Assembly: GCA_001462255.1 (NCBI GenBank)
Contig: LIUJ01000072.1
Span: 1-9,500 of the forward strand
DNA: 9,500 nt
From: Fibrobacteria bacterium GUT77
GTDB lineage: Bacteria > Fibrobacterota > Chitinivibrionia > Chitinivibrionales > Chitinispirillaceae
Reading direction: 5' to 3'
Part shown: positions 1 through 4,858 of the stretch, piece by piece
Layout: each line of letters opens with the position of its first letter
Position numbering within the stretch: the first letter of the stretch is position 1
The notes under the pieces: generated by a model
Told to the model about the DNA's origin: nothing
The model's input: the letters and a program-made list of their open reading frames with translations, nothing else
Databases searched by the model: none
Position numbers and translations under genes: made by a program

Positions 1-15
1 CGGGGCGGAGCCCCG
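1..15. repeat. GC triloop hairpin downstream of fliY
   Basis: CGGGGC and GCCCCG around GGA, a perfect 6-bp stem at the window edge. On the minus strand it lies 39 nt past the fliY stop, after an AT-rich stretch (21-54). Whether a T-run follows cannot be seen, so it may be a terminator or a repeat like the one at 9465-9483. Confidence 0.45.
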
Positions 16-54
16 TCCCCATAATATTATTTTGATTTTTATTATTTGACTTTC

Positions 55-1110
55 TCATTTTAGGCTCTTCACCCTATCCTCCGCCGACACCAGCGACACT
101 ATTCTGATTCCGAAATTTTCGTCAACCACCACAACCTCGCCCTTTGCCACTACTTTATTGTTGACGATCAAGTCCACCGGCTCGCCGGCCATTTTATCCA
201 ACTCAACTATAGATCCGGGCGCCAACTCCAAAATTCTCTTTATCGACAACTCCGATTTGCCGAGCTCTATGTTGATATCCAACTCCACGTCCAAAAGCAG
301 ATCGATGTTTTCCCGCGGCCCGTCGTAGGTGCTTTGTCTCGGCGGCGGGGGGGGCGGGGCGAATTGCGTTGAGCCGAAAGAACCGCCGCCGCCGGTATCG
401 CCGAAATTCGACATCGACATATTCGTGAGAGCGTCCATCTCGCTTTGGCTTATGCCTACGTTCAAGTCAGCCATCGCCGGAGACGATTTGGACACCTTGG
501 CCGCGACTATCTCGTCGCCGAAGGCGTTGGGTATCAGCGCGACGACGTAGGCGTTGACCAAACCGGCGACGGTGATCTTCGCGACCCCCATATCCGCCGA
601 GGCCGCGTCGAAGGGCGGGTTAGCGAAACTAAACTCGGCAACCGATACGTTTCCGGCGGAAACCGACTCGCCGAGATCGCCGCCAAGCGCCGTGCTGTAC
701 GCGCCCATCACTTGGTTAAACAACTCCGATACGGCCTCTTTCGCCTCATCCGTGTAGGGCGCCGATCCGTCGCCCATCATCATAAGGTCAACTAATACGC
801 CTACGACCTTCTTATCCATGATAAGGTACATATCGCCCTCTAAACCCGATACCAACGAGAGCGTTAGTGAGACCAAATTTCCCGGCAACTTTCCCTTGGC
901 GGCGCCGAAGTCCGCCTTGGCGCACGACTCGGAGACGACGTCTACCGCCCTGGCAGCGGCTGTCCCCAACACGGACGAGGCCTGCTTGCAAAAAAGCTCG
1001 AATATCGGGCCTATGGCCTTGTAGCGTTCGTCCGACGCGCCGCCATCGCCGCCCTCGCTCAAACCGTTCAGCAGACTGTCAATTTCGTCCTGGGATAGAT
1101 AATCACTCAC
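55..1110 (-). CDS. fliY: Flagellar motor switch protein FliY (CheC-like domain plus FliN domain)
   Basis: 351 aa, starting at GTG. FliY is the long form of FliN found in Bacillus, Thermotoga, spirochaetes and Synergistota; it builds the lower C-ring and in Bacillus dephosphorylates CheY-P. The N-terminal motif YLSQDEIDSLLNGL (4-17) resembles FliM. The CheC-like domain spans about 30-210. Its second active-site motif is intact (E129-L-F-N132), while the first has E38 but Cys41 where Asn is expected. The linker (211-265) is Gly-rich with six prolines (252-257) and carries a second FliM-like motif, ISQSEMDALTN (220-230). The FliN/SpoA domain spans about 268-345: VELDINIELGKSELSIKRIL (275-294) then LAPGSIVELDK. 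Often annotated fliN. Confidence 0.95.
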   Translation of the reverse strand: MSDYLSQDEIDSLLNGLSEGGDGGASDERYKAIGPIFELFCKQASSVLGTAAARAVDVVSESCAKADFGAAKGKLPGNLVSLTLSLVSGLEGDMYLIMDKKVVGVLVDLMMMGDGSAPYTDEAKEAVSELFNQVMGAYSTALGGDLGESVSAGNVSVAEFSFANPPFDAASADMGVAKITVAGLVNAYVVALIPNAFGDEIVAAKVSKSSPAMADLNVGISQSEMDALTNMSMSNFGDTGGGGSFGSTQFAPPPPPPRQSTYDGPRENIDLLLDVELDINIELGKSELSIKRILELAPGSIVELDKMAGEPVDLIVNNKVVAKGEVVVVDENFGIRIVSLVSAEDRVKSLK

Positions 1111-2113
1111 AACCAGGCACCTCCTTTTCCAAAATACTGGTGATCTTCACCGCCTTTTTGCGCCCTATGAGCCCGGCGCGACCAGCAAGCTTCGTCTTGC
1201 CGCCTATCTGCACGATAAGGTCGCTGTCGTGCCGCTTGTCCAAGCATATCACGTCGCCGCGCTGCAACTGCAACAAGTCCCGCATCGTAAGCGTCGTCTT
1301 CCCGATAACCGTGGAGAGGCACAGCGGCACGTCGCTAAGCTCCCGCTCCATAAGCTCGCGCGTCTCCGGCGTCGCCTGCCCCTGAAGCGACATCCAGTTC
1401 TCAACCGTCAAGTTGTTGATTACGCTCTCAAGCACCATGTAGGGAAAACACAAGCTCATAAGACCGGAGGCGTTTTGCATGCGCACCTCCAAACTTATGA
1501 GTATCACCGTCTCGCTGGGCGGCGCTATTTGCACAAACTGCGGGTTCGTCTCGTAGGCCTCAATCTTGGAAGTAAACGAACCGATGTGCTCCCACACCGT
1601 ACACAAATCCGCGAGACCGCGTTGCACTATGCGGGTTATCACGTTCTGCTCTATCATCGTCAACTCGCGCTGATTCTCAAACGGGCGCCCCTGGCCGCCG
1701 AACAACCTATCTATGATGTAGAAAACGAGCGACGGGTTTATCTCTATAATAGCCAACCCCTCAAGCGGCTCCATACGGAACACGTAAATGCAACTCGGAT
1801 TGGATATCGACATCACAAACTCAGAGTACGTCAACTGGTCCACGCTTACAAGCTGCGTCTCAATGAAAGTGCGCAAAAAGTTTGTGAGCGTGGTGGAGAA
1901 CTGACGGGCGTATCCCTCGTGCAGGTTTTGCAACGTGCGCATCTGATCTTTGGAAACGCGGTCGGGTCTCTTAAAGTCGTAAAGCGATAGCGGTATCTCG
2001 TCCTCAACGGGGGCGTCGGTCTTCACATCCTCAAACGATTGGTCGGCAAGCCCGCCCTCATTCACCGCGTTGAGCAGGGCATCGACCTCTTCTTGTGACA
2101 GTATGTCGCTCAA
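1103..2113 (-). CDS. fliM: Flagellar motor switch protein FliM
   Basis: 336 aa, starting at TTG. FliM is the C-ring subunit that binds CheY-P and, with FliG and FliN/FliY, sets rotation direction. The N-terminal CheY-binding peptide is ILSQEEVDALLNAV (4-17), followed by an acidic linker (20-42). The CheC-like middle domain spans about 45-235 and contains LFGGQGRP (137-144), the loop that contacts FliG. The SpoA-type C-terminal domain spans about 255-328, with MRDLLQLQRGDVICL (277-291) and AGLIGRKKAVKI (313-324). Length is normal for the family. The last codons encode EKEVPGCE and contain the fliY ribosome site. It overlaps fliY by 8 bp. Confidence 0.97.
   Translation of the reverse strand: MSDILSQEEVDALLNAVNEGGLADQSFEDVKTDAPVEDEIPLSLYDFKRPDRVSKDQMRTLQNLHEGYARQFSTTLTNFLRTFIETQLVSVDQLTYSEFVMSISNPSCIYVFRMEPLEGLAIIEINPSLVFYIIDRLFGGQGRPFENQRELTMIEQNVITRIVQRGLADLCTVWEHIGSFTSKIEAYETNPQFVQIAPPSETVILISLEVRMQNASGLMSLCFPYMVLESVINNLTVENWMSLQGQATPETRELMERELSDVPLCLSTVIGKTTLTMRDLLQLQRGDVICLDKRHDSDLIVQIGGKTKLAGRAGLIGRKKAVKITSILEKEVPGCE
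1118..1126 (-). promoter_or_regulatory. Consensus Shine-Dalgarno site of fliY, inside fliM
   Basis: AAGGAGGTG on the minus strand lies 7 nt before the fliY GTG at 1110. It is encoded by the Lys-Glu-Val codons near the FliM C-terminus. This decides the GTG start and indicates translational coupling of the two switch proteins. Confidence 0.8.
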
Positions 2114-2121
2114 TGGTAACG

Positions 2122-2125
2122 CTCC
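2122..2125 (-). promoter_or_regulatory. Shine-Dalgarno site deciding the TTG start of fliM
   Basis: GGAG (in ACGGAGCG) on the minus strand lies 8 nt before TTG at 2113. No ATG is available that keeps the conserved N-terminal peptide SDILSQEEVDALLN, so TTG is the start. Confidence 0.6.
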
Positions 2126-2151
2126 GTTTGTCCGTTAGTCTTTTAATAACC

Positions 2152-2700
2152 CTACTGAATAATATACGTTGTAAACAATACGTCCCGCACCTCTCCCATT
2201 TTAGCGGGGAGCGACGCGTTTATCATTCGCTGTAAATCTTTTCTTATTTTGTCTCGCTCGCCGGGATCGCTGACTTCCGTGAACGACAGGCTTCCCAAGT
2301 GGTTTATAAGCAAGTCTTTGTACTTGGGGGCGCGGCGCCGCAATTCGGCGCCCAAAGCCTCGTTCTTCTCGTCGTACTCGAATATTATAGCCGCTTTAAG
2401 AAAACGGTCTTCCGTCCCCGATATGTTCACTACGGCCTCTATAGGCGTGTCTTCGGTCACGGCGCCCATCTTCGTCGCGGCTTCGGAGGCCAATCGCAAC
2501 GAGTCTTCCTTCGCTTTTTGCGCAATCTCCTCCTCGTTGGCCGGCGGCTTGGGCACAATGAGATAAACGGCCGCCGTTTGAATGGCCACGATGCCCACAA
2601 TGATCCCTATAACGAGAATCAAATTACTCTTCTTTTTGCCGTCCGCGCCGCCCGCCGCCGGGGCGGCCGAAGCCGCGTCTTTTTTCTTGTCATCCGCCAT
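2152..2700 (-). CDS. fliL: Flagellar basal body-associated protein FliL
   Basis: 182 aa. FliL surrounds or stabilises stator units and helps motors work at high load. A Lys/Ala/Gly-rich cytoplasmic N-terminus (1-25) is followed by a single membrane segment (about 26-49, ending LIVPKPP). A charged helix (56-75) and a periplasmic stomatin-like domain follow, ending in GEVRDVLFTTYIIQ, which is typical of the family. ATG start; upstream is only GGGGTGATTT, a weak SD, 32 bp after motB. The position between motB and fliM is the usual one. Confidence 0.95.
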   Translation of the reverse strand: MADDKKKDAASAAPAAGGADGKKKSNLILVIGIIVGIVAIQTAAVYLIVPKPPANEEEIAQKAKEDSLRLASEAATKMGAVTEDTPIEAVVNISGTEDRFLKAAIIFEYDEKNEALGAELRRRAPKYKDLLINHLGSLSFTEVSDPGERDKIRKDLQRMINASLPAKMGEVRDVLFTTYIIQ

Positions 2701-2732
2701 AAATCACCCCACAATACGTTTTTAATTGATAC

Positions 2733-3512
2733 TCAATACCCCGACCCGGGATCCGCGTACGTCGCGTTGGATCCTTTGGGCATCTCCCCGTCCTTCTTCT
2801 GCACGTAATCGACATATATCTCTATACGCCTGTTCGCCTTCCTATTCTCCGCCGTAGTGTTCGGCGCCCTCGGCCTATACTCTCCGTAACCTATGGCGCT
2901 AAGCCTCGAAGGATCAACGTCGCCGTCTGCGGCCATGTACCGCACCACGTTTAACGCCCGCGCCGACGAGAGCTCCCAATTCGACGGAAACTGCGCGTTG
3001 TGTATCGGCACGTTGTCGGTATGCCCCTCCACCCGCACCTGCGTTGACGGCGCCGCGTTGACGACGTTGGCCAAGTCTTTAAGCACCCCGTACAGCTTCG
3101 GGTTCACGTCGGCGCGACCCGACTCAAAACCCACACCGCCCTTGTCCTCTATCTGAATCGCTATCCCCGTCTCCGTCACCTGCACCTTTACCGCGTCTTC
3201 CAAGTTCTCCTGCTTGATCTTTTCGCGCATTTTGGTAGCCGCGTCAACCGCCATCCGCTTGTTCTGAGCGTCGCCCCCCATCCTCGGAATGAATACGTCC
3301 TTTGTGATGAGCACCGACGGAAACGACTCCAACACCCCGCTCAACGCGTTTTGGAAAGAACTGGCCGCCACGCGAAACTTGGTCGGGTCTATGGTCGACA
3401 TAGCCAAGAGCATAACGAAGAAGCAGAGCAGAAGCGTACACATATCGCCCCACGTGCTCATATACGCGGGCGCCCCCTTAGGGCCCTCCTTCGGCTTCTT
3501 TTTACGCGCCAC
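2733..3512 (-). CDS. motB: Flagellar stator subunit MotB, PomB-like membrane segment
   Basis: 259 aa, starting at GTG. MotB anchors the stator to peptidoglycan and carries the ion-binding aspartate. A basic N-terminus (residues 2-12) is followed by one membrane segment (about 21-41) with WGDMCTLLLCFFVMLLAMS. D23 is the expected ion-carrying residue. The LLLCFFVMLL stretch with C30 and the following IDPTKF resemble PomB (MCFFVLLLSFSEMDVLKF) more than E. coli MotB. A linker with plug-like content follows (about 43-105). The OmpA-like peptidoglycan-binding domain spans about 108-238, with VEGHTDNVPI (161-170), NWELSSARA (178-186), GYGEYRP (208-214) and NRRIEI (227-232). The next in-frame Met is M18, which would remove the basic N-terminus, so GTG is preferred. 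Confidence 0.96.
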   Translation of the reverse strand: MARKKKPKEGPKGAPAYMSTWGDMCTLLLCFFVMLLAMSTIDPTKFRVAASSFQNALSGVLESFPSVLITKDVFIPRMGGDAQNKRMAVDAATKMREKIKQENLEDAVKVQVTETGIAIQIEDKGGVGFESGRADVNPKLYGVLKDLANVVNAAPSTQVRVEGHTDNVPIHNAQFPSNWELSSARALNVVRYMAADGDVDPSRLSAIGYGEYRPRAPNTTAENRKANRRIEIYVDYVQKKDGEMPKGSNATYADPGSGY

Positions 3513-3517
3513 AGCTA

Positions 3518-3526
3518 CCCCTACCT
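3518..3526 (-). promoter_or_regulatory. Shine-Dalgarno site of motB overlapping the motA stop
   Basis: AGGTAGGGG on the minus strand contains the motA stop TAG, and its GGGG ends 5 nt before the motB GTG (3512). The arrangement supports the GTG start and suggests translational coupling that keeps MotA and MotB levels linked. Confidence 0.65.
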
Positions 3527-4291
3527 CTTATCTTTCAAAACCAAAGCGCGTTGCGACGGCTCAAGGAAAACGCTGAGCTTCTGCGCCACGATACGCGGGT
3601 TGTCGCCCGACTGCAACGACATTATCCCCTCAAGCATCAGCTCCTTTAACATTACCTCCTTGGCGGAATACGTCTTAAGCTTCTCCACTATGGGCAAGCA
3701 GGCGATGTTCGCCAACATAGACCCGTACAGCGTAGTAATGAGCGCCACGGCCATGTTCGGACCGATGGATGCGACGTCGCTCATGTTGCCCAACATCAGC
3801 ACGAGACCTACCAGCGTGCCTATCATACCGAAAGCGGGCCCCATCGTCGCCAAAAAGTCGAATATCTTCGCCCCGTCCTCATGGCGACTCTCCATGAACG
3901 ATATCTCCGTTGACAGTATCTCCTTGATGAGATCGGGCTCCGTGCCGTCCACGGCGAGCTGTATACCCTGCTTCATGAACTCGTCGGTAATCTCCAGCGC
4001 CCGCGACTCCAGCGCCAAAATACCCTCGCGGCGCGCCTGCTCGGCAAACTCTATGATCTGCGTTATAACCGCTACCGGCGGCCGCGACTTGACGAAGAAA
4101 GCGTTCTTCGCCACACCGATGGCGTTCATAATGCGGGCGGCCGGAAACGCCATCACCGCCGCCGAAAAGGAACCGCCCAACGTAATGTAAACGGAGGGCA
4201 TATCAATAAACGCCGACAACCTGTCGAGCCCCATACCGTAAAGCACCAGCCCTATCGCCGCGCACAAGCCGATAATCGTAGCCAGATCCAT
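3521..4291 (-). CDS. motA: Flagellar stator subunit MotA, PomA-like
   Basis: MotA forms the pentamer that, with MotB, makes the ion-driven stator around the rotor. Starting at the ATG at 4291 gives 256 aa beginning MDLATIIGL, like Vibrio PomA. A TTG one codon earlier (4294) is in frame, but the AGGAG site sits 7 nt from the ATG and only 4 nt from the TTG. Four membrane segments are visible: about 4-22, 32-52, 148-170 and 180-202. The cytoplasmic loop carries ARREGILALE (86-95), matching the charged residues that contact FliG. TM3 has GMIGTLVGL with T159 and TM4 has ITTLYG with T186/T187. These correspond to PomA T158 and T185/T186, implicated in sodium use. The gene is 8 bp from motB. Confidence 0.96.
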   Translation of the reverse strand: MDLATIIGLCAAIGLVLYGMGLDRLSAFIDMPSVYITLGGSFSAAVMAFPAARIMNAIGVAKNAFFVKSRPPVAVITQIIEFAEQARREGILALESRALEITDEFMKQGIQLAVDGTEPDLIKEILSTEISFMESRHEDGAKIFDFLATMGPAFGMIGTLVGLVLMLGNMSDVASIGPNMAVALITTLYGSMLANIACLPIVEKLKTYSAKEVMLKELMLEGIMSLQSGDNPRIVAQKLSVFLEPSQRALVLKDKR

Positions 4292-4314
4292 CAAAAATCT
4301 CCTATGTTAAAACG

Positions 4315-4566
4315 TTAACGCGCCGCCTTATCCCCAAACGCCGCAACCTCCGGACGCATACCCGCCGCGTCTACCACCTGCAACGCCTGACCGCATAACT
4401 GCCTATACTTTATAGCCTTACGCACTATATCCTCCAAACCGTTGCTGACTAAATACTTCTTACCGTTTGTAAGCGTAATAAGCGTATCCGGCGTAGACTT
4501 TATAGTCTCGATATGGTCGGCGTTCAGGACAAACTGCTCGCCGTTCAACTCCTGTAAGGCTATCAT
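4315..4566 (-). CDS. flbD: FlbD/SwrD family flagellar protein
   Basis: An 83-aa protein of the FlbD family (PF06289), known as SwrD (YlzI) in Bacillus subtilis, where it is reported to raise flagellar motor power so cells can swarm. Family features: MIALQELNGEQFVLNADHIE at the start, then a beta-strand pair TLITLTNGKKYLVS (about 28-41), then a helix (about 43-58). It is slightly longer than the usual 60-75 aa because of a polar Ala-rich tail. ATG start; AAGGA lies 12 nt upstream, a rather distant SD. It is the first gene of the stator/switch transcript, 23 bp before motA, which fits a role with the stator. This FlbD is unrelated to the Caulobacter response regulator of the same name. Confidence 0.9.
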   Translation of the reverse strand: MIALQELNGEQFVLNADHIETIKSTPDTLITLTNGKKYLVSNGLEDIVRKAIKYRQLCGQALQVVDAAGMRPEVAAFGDKAAR

Positions 4567-4642
4567 TTTGGACTTTTTTCCTTAAAATACGGTTTTACGG
4601 TTTTTGGTTTTTTTGGGCCTTAGACGCCAATAAATCAATATA

Positions 4643-4671
4643 AATATATATAATGATGTTAATAAAGTCAA
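4643..4671 (-). promoter_or_regulatory. Putative sigma70-type promoter for flbD-motAB-fliLMY
   Basis: On the minus strand TTGACT (4671-4666) and TATATT (4648-4643) are separated by 17 bp in an AT-rich island directly after the terminator. This predicts a transcript start near 4636 and a leader of about 70 nt before flbD. Because the surroundings are AT-rich, a chance match is possible, but the terminator upstream implies that some promoter must lie here. I see no sigma28-like or sigma54-like site. Confidence 0.6.
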
Positions 4672-4701
4672 AATCAAATAATAAAAATAAAAGTCATAAC
4701 C

Positions 4702-4748
4702 AAAAAAAAACGCCGCAGGTCTTATGGAATCCCTTCCGGCCTACGGCG
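4702..4748 (-). terminator. Rho-independent terminator of the flgD-flgE transcript
   Basis: Read on the minus strand, CGCCGTAGG (4748-4740) pairs with CCTGCGGCG (4719-4711). This is nine base pairs with one G-U, and an inner GGAA/TTCC helix lies in the loop. The hairpin is followed immediately by nine T (4710-4702). It lies 110 bp past the flgE stop, beyond the two palindromes. On the plus strand no T-run follows, so it acts in one direction only. Confidence 0.85.
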
Positions 4749-4770
4749 CTTATTGTTCTGTCCCAAATTC

Positions 4771-4797
4771 GGGCGACCGAGGACGGTCGCCCCTACG
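4771..4797. repeat. Stem-loop repeat with GGGCGACCG/CGGTCGCCC arms and CCCCTACG tail
   Basis: A perfect 9-bp stem (4771-4779 with 4784-4792) around the loop AGGA, then CTACG. The CCCCTACG at 4790-4797 is the inverse of CGTAGGGG at 4813-4820, 15 bp away, so this and the 28-bp palindrome form a composite element of 71 bp (4771-4841). Elements of the type GTAGGGGC-N-GCCC recur between genes in many bacterial genomes in my memory; copy number here cannot be judged from one window. Confidence 0.6.
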
Positions 4798-4813
4798 ATT
4801 GCCTTGCCCAAAC

Positions 4814-4841
4814 GTAGGGGCTGAAAATTTTCAGCCCCTAC
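4814..4841. repeat. Perfect 28-bp palindrome after flgE
   Basis: GTAGGGGCTGAAAA is followed directly by its exact reverse complement. It begins 17 nt past the flgE stop codon. No T-run follows on either strand, so it is not an intrinsic terminator; it may protect the flgE mRNA 3' end or be a dispersed repeat. Its outer GTAGGGGC arm is shared with the neighbouring stem-loop at 4771-4797. Confidence 0.7.
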
Positions 4842-4858
4842 AACATCAATTTATGTTA

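Noticed and set aside
1229..1990. 253-aa plus-strand open frame opposite fliM
   Set aside because: Rich in His, Arg and Leu with no motif, fully antisense to fliM; a by-product of codon bias.
3351..4190. 279-aa plus-strand open frame opposite motA and motB
   Set aside because: It lies antisense to well-recognised genes, has no family resemblance, spans the motA-motB junction and is basic and Ser/Ile-rich, as expected from a shadow frame.
4292..4294. TTG as the motA start
   Set aside because: In frame one codon upstream, but the ATG at 4291 has better spacing to AGGAG (7 nt against 4) and gives the family N-terminus MDLAT.
4814..4841. 28-bp palindrome as the flgE terminator
   Set aside because: No T-run follows on the minus strand (GTTTGGGCAAGG); the hairpin at 4702-4748 with nine T is the better terminator.
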